Source: Verrucomicrobiaceae bacterium UBA1938
GTDB lineage: Bacteria; Verrucomicrobiota; Verrucomicrobiia; Verrucomicrobiales; Verrucomicrobiaceae
Assembly (NCBI GenBank): GCA_002336895.1
Contig: DDFC01000032.1
Location: forward strand, 186,001-250,000
Direction: 5' to 3'
Length of the DNA stretch: 64,000 nt
The position numbers and the translations under genes were made by a program. Shown here in pieces: positions 1-8,134 of the stretch. The first letter of the stretch is position 1, and every line of letters starts with the position of its first letter. The notes below the pieces were generated by a model, which was given only the letters and a program-made list of their open reading frames with translations, made no database searches and was not told where the DNA came from.

Positions 1-556
1 CGCTGTGCATCGCGCCGATGCGTGTACACGCCAGCATCGCCACCGCCGCCTCAGGCACCATCGGCATGTAGATGATCACTCGGTCACCCTTCTTCACCTT
101 GTGGCGCTTCAGCACATTGGCAAAGCGGCACACCTCGCGGTGCAGCTGCTGGTAGGTCAGCACTCGCTTCTCTCCCGGCTCCCCTTCCCAGATCAGCGCC
201 GCCTTGGTCTTGCGCGCCGTGTTCAGGTGCCGGTCCAGGCAGTTCTCGCTCACATTCAGCTTGCCACCCAGAAACCACTTCGCATTCGGGCACTTCCAGT
301 CCAGCACCTTCCCAAAAGGCTTGCTCCACTGCAGCTCCTTCGCCTCACGGCCAAAGAACTTCTCCGGATGCTTGATCGACTCCTCGTGCATCTTCTTGTA
401 CTGCGCCATCGAGCTGATGCGCGCCTTCTTGGAAAATTCAGCACTGGGCTTGAACACCCGGTTTTCAGTCATCAGGGATTTCGTGCTGCCTCCGCTCTTG
501 GCGGCGGGCTTGGCGGCTTTCTTCGGGGCGGATTTGGCGGAGGCTTTCTTGCTCAT
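1..556 (-). CDS. acs: Acetyl-CoA synthetase, N-terminal part (runs off the left edge)
   Basis: The first 185 residues of an AMP-forming acetyl-CoA synthetase, which activates acetate to acetyl-CoA through acetyl-AMP in the cytoplasm. The frame opens at the ATG complementary to 554-556 and is still open at base 1. A Lys/Ala-rich extension of about 25 residues (MSKKASAKSAPKK...) precedes the family core. The core then shows the ACAS_N features: a YKKMHEESIKHPEKFF helix, LQWSKPFGKVLDWK, KWFLGGKLNVSENCLDRH and the start of the AMP-binding domain (ALIWEGEPGEKR, LTYQQLH, KGDRVIIYMPMVPEA). The catalytic AMP-binding motifs and the acetylatable lysine lie outside the window. It is divergent from the SurA-like gene, with about 150 bp between them. 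A propionyl-CoA synthetase is a less likely alternative. Confidence 0.9.
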   Translation of the reverse strand, partial: MSKKASAKSAPKKAAKPAAKSGGSTKSLMTENRVFKPSAEFSKKARISSMAQYKKMHEESIKHPEKFFGREAKELQWSKPFGKVLDWKCPNAKWFLGGKLNVSENCLDRHLNTARKTKAALIWEGEPGEKRVLTYQQLHREVCRFANVLKRHKVKKGDRVIIYMPMVPEAAVAMLACTRIGAMHS

Positions 557-704
557 GGCGGGTTCAGGTCGGCGATTGGGAGGCGCAGAGTAGAAACCGG
601 AGCCCGCTTGCGCGCAAGGCCAAGCTGCGTCCTCCCGCCCCCCGACAGGCGAACTTCACCTTGCCTACGCGCCCCCACGCCCTACGGTAGGCTCCTCATT
701 TATC

Positions 705-1733
705 ATGATGTCACTGCGTATCAGCCTGATTGCCCTCGCCTCCGCCTGCACCATTGTCAGCGCCCAGCAGCCCCCCGCTGCCCGCCACTACTCCAATGGC
801 ATTGCAGCCGTCGTTGACGGTGTCCCCATTCCGACCTCGGAGGTCGAAGACACCATCAAGACCCAGGAGCAGATGCTTCAGTTCCAGCTGCGCAACGACC
901 CTGATCGCCTCAAAAAAGAAATGGCCACGCTCCGCCAGGGGGCCGTCGAAACGCTCATCGACCGTGAAATCCTCCTCGCTGAATTCAAAAAAATCGGCGG
1001 CGTGCTCAAGGCCCAGTACGTCGACGACGACATCAACGGCATCATCCGCGAAAACTTCAAAGGCGACCGCGACGCCTTCATCGACGAGCTCAACAAGAGC
1101 GGCATGACCCTCGTCAAATTCCGCGAGCTCCGTCAGAAAATGGTCATTATGAACGTCATGCGCGCACGCAATGCTGGCGAGCAGAGGCCCGCCACCCCCC
1201 GCGAAGTGCAGGAGTACTACGACAAGAACGTCGACAAATGGCGCGAGGGTGACCAGATCAAAATCTCCACCATCACCCTTCCCAAATTCACCGGCGAAGC
1301 CGGCTCCACCGCCGAAAAGCAGAAAAAACTCATCCAGGAGCTTCGCACCAAGATCCTTCAGGGCGCCGACTTCGCCACCGTCGCCAAGGCCAATTCCCTC
1401 GACAGCCATGCCGAAAACGGCGGCTCCTGGGACTGGATGTCCAAGACCGACCTCATGCCCGCCATCGCCAATGCAGCCATGGAGCTCAAGCCCGGCGGCA
1501 TCAGCCAGGTGCTCGATCTCGAGACCAACTACATCATCGTCGCCTGCGACGCCAAAAAGCTCGGCACCGCCCCTCCCCTGGAGCAGTACCGCCCCGAAAT
1601 CGAAAAAATGATCAACCAGGAAAAATCCAAGGAAAGCATCGACAAATGGATGGAAGCCGTGCGCAAAAAGCACGTCATCAAACGCTACATCTCCGCCGCC
1701 CCCGCCCCATCCCCTGCACCCACAGTGCCATGA
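705..1733 (+). CDS. SurA/PpiC-type periplasmic peptidyl-prolyl isomerase/chaperone
   Basis: A 342-residue exported protein. Residues 1-20 form a signal peptide (MSLRISLIALASACTIVSA, with AQ after it as a plausible cleavage site). Residues about 30-160 resemble the SurA N-terminal chaperone domain (AAVVDGVPIPTSEVEDTI, VETLIDREILLAEFKK). Residues about 170-290 resemble a parvulin/PpiC domain (QIKISTITLP, LQGADFATVAKANSLD, NGGSWDWMSKTDLMPAI, LKPGGISQVL, YIIVACDAKK). The likely role is folding of outer-membrane or secreted proteins; isomerase activity is inferred from the family, not visible. Two tandem ATGs (705, 708) are possible starts. A low-complexity Pro/Ala tail ends the protein. The stop overlaps the start of the next gene (ATGA), so the two are probably translated together. 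Confidence 0.85.
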   Translation: MMSLRISLIALASACTIVSAQQPPAARHYSNGIAAVVDGVPIPTSEVEDTIKTQEQMLQFQLRNDPDRLKKEMATLRQGAVETLIDREILLAEFKKIGGVLKAQYVDDDINGIIRENFKGDRDAFIDELNKSGMTLVKFRELRQKMVIMNVMRARNAGEQRPATPREVQEYYDKNVDKWREGDQIKISTITLPKFTGEAGSTAEKQKKLIQELRTKILQGADFATVAKANSLDSHAENGGSWDWMSKTDLMPAIANAAMELKPGGISQVLDLETNYIIVACDAKKLGTAPPLEQYRPEIEKMINQEKSKESIDKWMEAVRKKHVIKRYISAAPAPSPAPTVP

Positions 1734-2101
1734 TCCAGATCGTTTTTAATGACATCAGCGCCTCAGAGCTCTCCCACCTCCCCACCCAGGTGCAGTTCCA
1801 CCTCCTTGAGGCCCTGAACATCCAGCCCGCAGACATCGACGAGACCATCCTCGCCAGGCGCTACGGCGTCCTCGAGCGTGGAGGCAAAAAACTCTACCGC
1901 TGCCGTGCAGGCGACCACCGCATCTACTTCGCCATCGTCGATGGCAACGTGCGCGTGCACCGCGTCCTCCACAAAAACACCCTCACTGACTTCCTCTTCC
2001 GCAGCAATCTCCCCGGCGGCGGAGAGGACGAGGCCCTCAGCCAGTCCAAAAGCTTCTGGCATCTCATCGACGAAGGCGCCAAGACCCTCAAGGTCGCTTA
2101 G
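1730..2101 (+). CDS. Small protein with a RelE/ParE-like fold, coupled to the SurA-like gene
   Basis: A 123-residue protein. The frame is open further upstream, but the ATG at 1730 is chosen because it overlaps the preceding stop codon (ATGA), the usual sign of translational coupling. Residues about 45-85 (YGVLERGGKKLYRCRAGDHR, then IYFAIVDGNVRVHRVLHK) follow the core strand pattern of RelE/ParE toxins (Y.-R.GDYR..Y.-..... V..V.HR). A 30-residue C-terminal extension ending in a helix follows. No recognisable antitoxin gene adjoins it. It may be a domesticated RelE-fold protein rather than an active toxin. Function unknown. Confidence 0.65.
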   Translation: MIQIVFNDISASELSHLPTQVQFHLLEALNIQPADIDETILARRYGVLERGGKKLYRCRAGDHRIYFAIVDGNVRVHRVLHKNTLTDFLFRSNLPGGGEDEALSQSKSFWHLIDEGAKTLKVA

Positions 2102-2204
2102 TGAAGCTCTGAGCAAGCCAATCCCGCGCACATGGAAAATCGCAACGCCTTGAATCGAAAGGTGTTCTCTGCGGTCTTCTAATCTTTCGCGGTTCAAATC
2201 ATCA

Positions 2205-2223
2205 CCTCCTTGACGAAAGGAGG
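2205..2223. repeat. Perfect 7-bp-stem hairpin pairing an anti-SD-like and an SD-like sequence
   Basis: CCTCCTT, GACGA, AAGGAGG. The left arm together with the preceding ATCA reads ATCACCTCCTT, like the 3' tail of bacterial 16S rRNA. The right arm is a consensus Shine-Dalgarno sequence. It lies 80 bp upstream of the aminotransferase start and has no T-tract, so it is not an obvious terminator. Confidence 0.5.
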
Positions 2224-2227
2224 AATG

Positions 2228-2303
2228 CAAAATGCCAGATGACGAATCCATGATCCCTTCGTCATTCGGAGTTCGTTATTGATTCGACATTCGTCATTTT
2301 CTC
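2228..2303. repeat. Degenerate GACGAAT-type inverted/direct repeat
   Basis: This stretch contains four GACGAA/TTCGTCATT-like segments in both orientations. AAAATGCCAGATGACGAATC on the left and GATTCGACATTCGTCATTTT on the right form an imperfect inverted repeat immediately before the aminotransferase start. It looks like an intergenic repeat and not coding sequence. Confidence 0.5.
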
Positions 2304-3473
2304 ATGCTCACGCTCGACGCCCTCTTGTCTGATGAATCCCTGCGCCAGCAGGAGTTCCCCGTCATCAAAGACAGCCTCTTCCTCGCCCACGCCGGCGTCA
2401 CCATCCTGCCACGGCGCGTTACCCGCACCATGCAGGACTACCTGGAGCAGTGCAGCCTCCGCATGCAGGAATACCCCGAGGCCTGGCGCGCCGTGAACGA
2501 GACCCGCGTCGTCGCCGCAAAGCTCATCGGTGCCAAAGCCAGCGAGATCGCCCTCATCGGCCCCACCTCCGTCGGCCTCAGCCTCGTCGCCAATGGCCTC
2601 CCCTGGCAGCCCGGAGACGAGGTCGTCTGCTACCTCGACGACTACCCCGCCAACGTCTATCCCTGGACCGATTTGGAGCGCCATGGCGTCGTCCTCAAGC
2701 TTCTCAAACCCGCCTCCCCCGGCGAGATCACCCCCGAGCTCGTCGAGGCCTCACTCACCCCCAAAACCAAGCTCGTCGCCCTCGCCTCCTGCCATTTCCA
2801 AAGCGGCTACCGGATCGAGATCGACCGCATCGGCCGCATGCTGCGAGATCGCGGCATCCTCTTCTGCCTTGATGCCATCCAGACCGTCGGTGCCTTCGAG
2901 ACCCTCGTCGATCACGTGGACTTCCTCTCCGCCGACTCTCACAAATGGATGCTCGGCCCCATGAGCGCCGGCATCTTTTACGTGCGCGAGGAGCTTCAGG
3001 ACCTCCTCCGCCCCAGCCTCCTCGGCTCCTGGAACGTGCGCAGCCCCAACTTCATCGCCCAGGAGGAGATCGCCTTCGAGCGCGGCGGCCGCCGTTACGA
3101 ACCCGGCGCCCTCAACATCTCCGGCATCCTCGGCATGAAAGCCGGCATCGACTTGATTTTAGAAGTCGGCCTCCCCGCCATCAGTGCCCAGCTCTTAAAG
3201 CTCAAAGCCCGCCTCCACGCCGGACTCCAGCCTCTGGGCTTCACCTTCCTCGGCCCTGATCCACATAATAGCGTCAACGCCTCCTGCATCACCACCGTGC
3301 AGCACCCGTCACGCTCGTTGGAAGACATCGCCAGGCACCTCACCGCGCACAACATCATCACCTCCCTCCGCCACAACCGCGCCGGCCAGCCCCTCATCCG
3401 CTTCAGCCCCCACTTCTACAACACCGAAGCCGAAATGGACCGCGTGGCGCAGGTGATTGGTGAGGCAGCATAA
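2304..3473 (+). CDS. Class V aminotransferase / cysteine desulfurase-like PLP enzyme
   Basis: A 389-residue fold-type I PLP enzyme. Visible features: an N-terminal LAHAGVTILPRRV segment (the LD.A..GP..P position of class V enzymes), ETRVVAAKLIGA, LIGPTSVGLSLVANGLP (cofactor phosphate binding), CLDAIQTVGAF with Asp190 that should contact the pyridine nitrogen, and SADSHKWMLGPMSAGIFYV with Lys214 as the expected Schiff-base lysine. The C-terminal part (GGRRYEPGALNISGILG, LRHNRAGQPLIRFSPHFYNT) also fits the family. Substrate cannot be read from sequence: it could be a desulfurase or an aminotransferase/epimerase of the same class, and no Fe-S genes are nearby. The ATG at 2304 lacks a strong RBS; repeats sit just upstream. 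Confidence 0.85.
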   Translation: MLTLDALLSDESLRQQEFPVIKDSLFLAHAGVTILPRRVTRTMQDYLEQCSLRMQEYPEAWRAVNETRVVAAKLIGAKASEIALIGPTSVGLSLVANGLPWQPGDEVVCYLDDYPANVYPWTDLERHGVVLKLLKPASPGEITPELVEASLTPKTKLVALASCHFQSGYRIEIDRIGRMLRDRGILFCLDAIQTVGAFETLVDHVDFLSADSHKWMLGPMSAGIFYVREELQDLLRPSLLGSWNVRSPNFIAQEEIAFERGGRRYEPGALNISGILGMKAGIDLILEVGLPAISAQLLKLKARLHAGLQPLGFTFLGPDPHNSVNASCITTVQHPSRSLEDIARHLTAHNIITSLRHNRAGQPLIRFSPHFYNTEAEMDRVAQVIGEAA

Positions 3474-3485
3474 CAAGACAAGCAA

Positions 3486-3671
3486 ATGGGAGCCCGCCTC
3501 ACATCGAATTTCATCAATAGCCGTGCCGAGGCTGTTCTGATCGCTCGCAAAGCTTATGAGAAGACACCGGAATTCAAGGTCACCAAATCCATTCAAACTA
3601 GCCTGAATGAAATGGCTGCGGGTAAAACTTTACCCGCCGTGGCCGTGCATCAGCGCTTGCGTGAGCTATGA
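3486..3671 (+). CDS. Small hypothetical protein, antitoxin-like C-terminus
   Basis: A 61-residue ORF starting 12 bp after the aminotransferase stop. Its C-terminal half (IQTSLNEMAAGKTLPAVAV then HQRLREL) resembles the short conserved tail of some antitoxins (...AAGK..P..EV..RL.E), but no partner toxin is adjacent. The N-terminal half is unremarkable. It could equally be chance coding. Confidence 0.3.
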   Translation: MGARLTSNFINSRAEAVLIARKAYEKTPEFKVTKSIQTSLNEMAAGKTLPAVAVHQRLREL

Positions 3672-3676
3672 ATGCA

Positions 3677-4366
3677 TCAGCCCACGATAAACGGAAAAGG
3701 GTGATCTGACTCCATGTCCTCAGCACGGACACGGCGATGGATGCCACGTCGTGGAATAATGATGAGTGAGCGGCCTGCAACACCGATTACGTCGGGTCCA
3801 TATGGGCCGGTGTTCCCTGCTCCGTGATTGGGGTCATCCGCAAACTTTTCACCAAACGATCCTGGAAACATCGGGATTTTGATACCCCTCGCGCTCCACC
3901 AACTCTCTTGCTTTTGAAAGACGAAATACATTTCATGGGAATCAACACCCGTCACGATCCATTCATAAACCAGAATCAATGAAGCGTCTGGGGAGGACCA
4001 AAGGCGAAAATCCCCCTTGAAGCCGTCCGAGGGCAACCGGCTGGGGAATTTCACGAGAGAGCTGCCCTTGGAGTCCCGAAGCTCGTAATAGGAGGTTGTG
4101 GAATAGGATGAATCACCTCTGATCGTGATGCCACGGTGAAGCTTCACCGTGAGCCCACCGCCGAGCTGAGCCGCGAATTTTTGGACTTTAACTTCTGACG
4201 CTTTCGCTTCAGAAACCTCCGTCGGACTGACACACTCCAACTTGGACTGGAGGCACCATGCCTCAAAATCCAGAGGCAGGGCAGCCTTCGGTTTTGCAGG
4301 CGAGGCACAGGAGGCTAGCAGCAGCATCCAAGCGAAACTGGCAAGAAATGTCGCGGCTGTATTCAT
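3677..4366 (-). CDS. Predicted lipoprotein of unknown function
   Basis: A 229-residue protein, taking the ATG at 4366 (MNTAATFLASF...). From there residues 1-19 form a lipoprotein signal with lipobox LLAS-C, the lipidated Cys lying before ASPAKPKA. An upstream in-frame ATG at 4390 would lengthen the signal and overlap the pheT stop. The mature part has alternating beta-type segments (GLTVKLHRGITIRG, SYYELRDSKGSSLVKFPSRL, FRLWSSPDASLILVYEWIV, HEMYFVFQKQESWW) and a basic C-terminal stretch (IIPRRGIHRRVRAEDM). I recognise no family. It starts about 20 bp after pheT ends and is probably cotranscribed with it. Confidence 0.65.
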   Translation of the reverse strand: MNTAATFLASFAWMLLLASCASPAKPKAALPLDFEAWCLQSKLECVSPTEVSEAKASEVKVQKFAAQLGGGLTVKLHRGITIRGDSSYSTTSYYELRDSKGSSLVKFPSRLPSDGFKGDFRLWSSPDASLILVYEWIVTGVDSHEMYFVFQKQESWWSARGIKIPMFPGSFGEKFADDPNHGAGNTGPYGPDVIGVAGRSLIIIPRRGIHRRVRAEDMESDHPFPFIVG

Positions 4367-4386
4367 TGCAAAAATGTTGAAGCAAA

Positions 4387-6786
4387 TCACCGCCTCACCG
4401 TCGCCGGCAGCGTCTTCTCCAGCGCCGAAAGGATCGCCGCATGCGCAGCATCCACCTCGGCCGTCTCCAGCGTCTTGTCAGACGAACGGTACGTCAGCGT
4501 CCACGCGATCGACTTGCGGTCTTTCGCGATCTTCGCCCCTGACGGATCCATGAACACGTCAAAAACCTCCGCCCCCACAAACAGCGGATGCTTCTGGCTC
4601 GCAAAGAACGCCGCCACCTTCGCATTCGCCAGATCGACAGGCACTTCCATCGCCACGTCGCGTGTCATGCTGGGGAAGCGCGGCAGCTCCTCAAACTTCG
4701 CAGGCCCCGTGCTGCCCTGACGCAGCGCGCTCAAGAGCAGCTCCGCCACATACACCGGGTGACGCGCATCAATGGCGCGCGCACGCGCCGGATGCATCTG
4801 CGCGATCCACCCCAGCACACGGTTCCCCGCGCGCAGCTCGCTCGTCAGCAGATAGTTCGCGCTGTTCTCCTTCGCAGGGCGCACCTCGATCGGCGTGCGC
4901 GTCAGGTTTTGAATCTGCCCCACCAGTTCATGCACATCCGCAGCCTGCGGCTCACGTCCATGCCAGCTCGTGGGAGACACAGGCCCGCTCAGCAGCACAG
5001 CCAGACGCTCCTCCTCACGGCTGCCGCCTTTCGGCAGCGCCAGGAAGACACGGCCGATCTCAAAGAACCGCAGACGGTGCAGCCCCTGTCGGATGTTCAG
5101 CGCCGCTGTCGCCACCAGCCCCGGCACAATGCTCGGGCGCAGCGTCGTGTGGTCTTCGCTCAGCGGATTCTTCACCGCCACACCCTGCCCACCACCCAGC
5201 GAGTCCGCCAGCTGCGCTTCCGAGACCAGACGCAGCGTCTGCGCCTCATAGAAGCCGCGGCCCGCCAGCGTCTGGCGCAGCCCCATCGCAAAGTCATACG
5301 TGCGGTCCGCAGCCTCCACCGGAGATGCCACCGCCACCTGCCGTGAGGGCACACGGTCCAGCCCGATCACGCGCGCCAGCTCCTCCACCAGATCCACCGG
5401 ACGCAGCAGATCCAGGCGATAGCTCGGGATTCCCCAGCGGCTCTCATGCTTGTTTGCAGCCTTCTTCGTCAGGCCCAGCTTTTCCAGAATCGCATGCATC
5501 TCATCGCCGCTCATGTCCGGCGTTCCCAGCAGCTTGCGGGCGCGCTCTTCATCCAGCGTCACCTCACCCACCAGCGCGGGTGCTTCACCAGCCACCTGCA
5601 CCACATCTTCAGCCGTGCCACCGGCGATGGAGAGAATCAGCTTCGTCGCCAGTTCAGAGCCGCCCAGCACCTGCTGCGGGTCCATGCCGCGCTCAAAGCG
5701 GTAGCTGCTGTCGCTGCTCAGGCCAAGACGGCGCGAGGTGCGGCGGATGCCGCTGGGCGCGAAATACGCCGCTTCCAGCAGCACGTTCACGGTGGCTTCC
5801 GTCACTCCAGTCTCTTCACCACCCATCACACCCGCCACGGCCACAGGCCGCTTGCTGTCGGCGATCACCAGATCATCCGCCTGCAGCGTGTAGCTCTGCC
5901 CATCCAGCGCCAGGATCTTCTCACCCTCGTCCGCCATCCGCACCACAATGCCGCCGCTCAGCTTGTCCAGATCAAAGCAGTGCAGAGACTGACCCATCTC
6001 CATCATCACATAGTTCGTGATGTCCACGATGCTGTTGATCGGCCTCAGCCCGATGCTCTCCAGCCGCACACGCAGCCACTCCGGGCTCGGCCCCACCTTC
6101 ACGCCCTTGATCAGGCGCGCGGTGTACAGCGGGCACGCTTCCGCCGCCTTGATCACGATCTGCTCGTCAGCCGCCTTCTTCGTCTTCGTGCTCGCATTCG
6201 CATGATGGCGCTCGCCCTTCAGCGGCAGCCCGGTCAGCGCCGCCAGTTCACGCGCCAGCCCCAGATGGCTCAGCAGGTCCGGGCGGTTCGGCGTGATCTC
6301 CAGATCGAACAGGACATCAGCCTCCACCGGATAGAGCTTTTTGAAGGGCGTGCCCACCGGGGCCTCCGCATCCAGGATGAGCAGCCCGCTGTGGTCTTCA
6401 CCCAGGCCCAGTTCTTTGCCGCTGCACATCATGCCCATCGAGTCCACGCCGCGCAGCTTGCCTTCTTTGATCTCAAACCCGCCCGGCAACACTGCTCCTG
6501 GCAGCGCCAGCGGCACCTTGTCACCTTCCTTGAAATTCTTCGCACCGCACACAATCTGCCGAAGCGTACCGCTGCCGTCATCAACTTGGCAGATGCTCAG
6601 TTTGTCAGATTTCGGAAGCGGTACAAAGGACTGGATCTGCGCCACCACGACCTTGTCCGTGGAAAGACCACGCTCTTCGATGCCTTCCACCTCCACACCC
6701 GCGAAGGTGAGAAGATCCGAAAGCTGCGGGACAGTGTAGGAGCTCAGGTCAATGTGGGTGCTGAGCCAGGAGAGAGAAACTTGCAT
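4387..6786 (-). CDS. pheT: Phenylalanine-tRNA ligase beta subunit
   Basis: A 799-residue beta subunit of the (alpha-beta)2 PheRS that charges tRNA-Phe. In order: N-terminal MQVSLSWLSTHIDLS; an EMAP/OB-type tRNA-binding domain (about residues 40-150: VVVAQIQSFVPLPKSDKL, QIVCGAKNFKEGDKVPLALP, GMMCSGKELGL); the B3/B4 editing domain (EITPNRPDLLSHLGLARELA; LRPINSIVDITNYVMMEMGQ; CFDLDKL); the B5 domain; a catalytic-like core that lacks the class II active site; and a C-terminal FDX-ACB domain (LPRFPSMTRDVAMEVP ... AWTLTYRSSDKTLE). The length fits the family. It lies 147 bp downstream of pheS on the same strand; the gap holds a CGCAGAG-type repeat. Confidence 0.97.
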   Translation of the reverse strand: MQVSLSWLSTHIDLSSYTVPQLSDLLTFAGVEVEGIEERGLSTDKVVVAQIQSFVPLPKSDKLSICQVDDGSGTLRQIVCGAKNFKEGDKVPLALPGAVLPGGFEIKEGKLRGVDSMGMMCSGKELGLGEDHSGLLILDAEAPVGTPFKKLYPVEADVLFDLEITPNRPDLLSHLGLARELAALTGLPLKGERHHANASTKTKKAADEQIVIKAAEACPLYTARLIKGVKVGPSPEWLRVRLESIGLRPINSIVDITNYVMMEMGQSLHCFDLDKLSGGIVVRMADEGEKILALDGQSYTLQADDLVIADSKRPVAVAGVMGGEETGVTEATVNVLLEAAYFAPSGIRRTSRRLGLSSDSSYRFERGMDPQQVLGGSELATKLILSIAGGTAEDVVQVAGEAPALVGEVTLDEERARKLLGTPDMSGDEMHAILEKLGLTKKAANKHESRWGIPSYRLDLLRPVDLVEELARVIGLDRVPSRQVAVASPVEAADRTYDFAMGLRQTLAGRGFYEAQTLRLVSEAQLADSLGGGQGVAVKNPLSEDHTTLRPSIVPGLVATAALNIRQGLHRLRFFEIGRVFLALPKGGSREEERLAVLLSGPVSPTSWHGREPQAADVHELVGQIQNLTRTPIEVRPAKENSANYLLTSELRAGNRVLGWIAQMHPARARAIDARHPVYVAELLLSALRQGSTGPAKFEELPRFPSMTRDVAMEVPVDLANAKVAAFFASQKHPLFVGAEVFDVFMDPSGAKIAKDRKSIAWTLTYRSSDKTLETAEVDAAHAAILSALEKTLPATVRR

Positions 6787-6867
6787 AGCGATAAAAAAAG
6801 AAAACGTTTGGGAAGTTCAGGTTCGCCTCAGAGGTCAGGCAAGAAACAACAGTCTCGGAGTTAAAAA

Positions 6868-6903
6868 CTCTGCGTCCTCTGCCTCTTTGCCCCTCTGCGG
6901 TTA
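6868..6903 (-). repeat. Short-period GCAGAGG repeat between pheS and pheT
   Basis: On the minus strand: TAACCGCAGAGGGGCAAAGA followed by GGCAGAGGACGCAGAG. This is about four imperfect copies of GCARAGG at 8-9 bp spacing, preceded in + orientation by a small GAGTT-AAA-AACTC hairpin. Similar dispersed CGCAGAG repeats occur between genes in several bacterial phyla (from memory). Confidence 0.55.
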
Positions 6904-6933
6904 AATCGAACGTTCATGTGAGTCTTGAAAAAA

Positions 6934-7959
6934 TTAAGCCGCGAACTGCTGCAGGAAGCGCACGTCATTCTCAATGAGATGACGGATGTCGGTGATGCCA
7001 TGCATGATCATGGCCTGTCGGTCCAGGCCCAGGCCGAAGGCAAAGCCTGTGGTCGTTTCCGGATCAAAGAGGTTGTCGCCACGCGCCTTGTTGATCTCGG
7101 CAAACACCGCCGGATCCACCATGCCGCAGCCCGCGATCTCGATCCAGCGCGCATCCTTGCCCTTCGCTTCCAGCTTCACATCGATCTCAAAGCTCGGCTC
7201 CGTGAACGGGAAGAAATGCGGGCGGAAACGCACCGCCGTGCCTGCCCCAAAGATTTCGCGGAAAAAGTATTCCAGCGTGCCCTTCAGATCACCCAGGCTC
7301 ACGTCCTGACTCACATACAAACCCTCAAGCTGGTTAAAGACACTCAAATGCGTCGCATCGATCTCATCACGACGATACGCCGAGCCCGGCGCGATGATGC
7401 GAATCGGCAGCGTCTTCGCCGCTTCCATCGTGCGAATCTGCACACTCGAGGTATGCGTGCGCAGCAGGCGTCCGTCAGGCAGGTAAAAGGTGTCCTTCTC
7501 ATTGCGCGCCGGATGGTCGGCAGGCGTGTTCAGCGCATCAAAGCAGTGCCACTCCGTTTCAATCTCGGGCCCCTCTGCCAGCGCAAAGCCCATCCTGCGC
7601 AGCGTGCGGATCGCCAGGTCACGGATCTGCGTCAGCGGATGCAGCGCTCCAGTTCCTGCACCCGGACGTCCCGGCAGCGTGATGTCGATCCCCTCCACCG
7701 CCTTCGCATCCTGCGCAGCCTGCAGCGCCAGCTTCTTCGCGTCGATGCCTTCGGTGATCGCTGTGCGCACTTCATTCAGCTTCGCGCCCACCTCTTTCTT
7801 CTGCTCCACCGGCACGTCCTTCATCCCCTGGCTCAGAGCCGTCACGCTGCCCTTCTTGCCCAAAAAGTTCACCCGCACAGCTTCCAGCGCGGATTCATCC
7901 TGCGCTGCGTCCAGCGCGGCTAGGGCTTCAGTTTTCAGGGAGTCGAGTTGGGAGAGCAT
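6934..7959 (-). CDS. pheS: Phenylalanine-tRNA ligase alpha subunit
   Basis: A 341-residue catalytic alpha subunit of PheRS. The frame is open another 306 bases upstream into repeat DNA. The ATG at 7959 (MLSQLDSLKTEALAALD) is chosen because it gives the usual length and the typical N-terminal coiled-coil arm. Class II core features are visible: TLPGRPGAGTGALHPLTQI (start of the catalytic domain), TSSVQIRTME, AYRRDEIDATHLSVFNQLEG, motif 2 region VRFRPHFFPFTEPSFEIDV and motif 3 GFAFGLGLDRQAMIMHGI. It precedes pheT as in the usual pheST operon. The region upstream, where infC-rpmI-rplT normally adjoin, is occupied by mobile and repeat DNA. Confidence 0.97.
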   Translation of the reverse strand: MLSQLDSLKTEALAALDAAQDESALEAVRVNFLGKKGSVTALSQGMKDVPVEQKKEVGAKLNEVRTAITEGIDAKKLALQAAQDAKAVEGIDITLPGRPGAGTGALHPLTQIRDLAIRTLRRMGFALAEGPEIETEWHCFDALNTPADHPARNEKDTFYLPDGRLLRTHTSSVQIRTMEAAKTLPIRIIAPGSAYRRDEIDATHLSVFNQLEGLYVSQDVSLGDLKGTLEYFFREIFGAGTAVRFRPHFFPFTEPSFEIDVKLEAKGKDARWIEIAGCGMVDPAVFAEINKARGDNLFDPETTTGFAFGLGLDRQAMIMHGITDIRHLIENDVRFLQQFAA

Positions 7960-8134
7960 GATCGGAATAGGAAGGGTGCGACATTCGCCGGGGAATGCCT
8001 CTGGAAAGGCCGCCGAAACACCGGCAGCCCACAGGGGGCCGGGATGATGGGGGAAGATCGCCCCTTTCGCAACCCGCAGCTGAGGCCAAACCAGCAGAAG
8101 CAGGCCAACCGGTTCCGCCTGCCACTTCCGAGAT
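7960..8134. other. Non-coding region upstream of pheS
   Basis: No convincing gene, tRNA-like fold or T-box motif was seen here. The pheS promoter should lie here or inside the adjacent repeat array, but I could not place -10/-35 boxes with confidence. Confidence 0.4.

Noticed and set aside
4662..6864. Long plus-strand frames over pheT
   Set aside because: They are antisense to an unmistakable pheT and rich in Arg/His/Pro without family features.
7960..8134. T-box or attenuator leader for pheS
   Set aside because: I could not find a T-box sequence, specifier loop or leader peptide rich in Phe codons.
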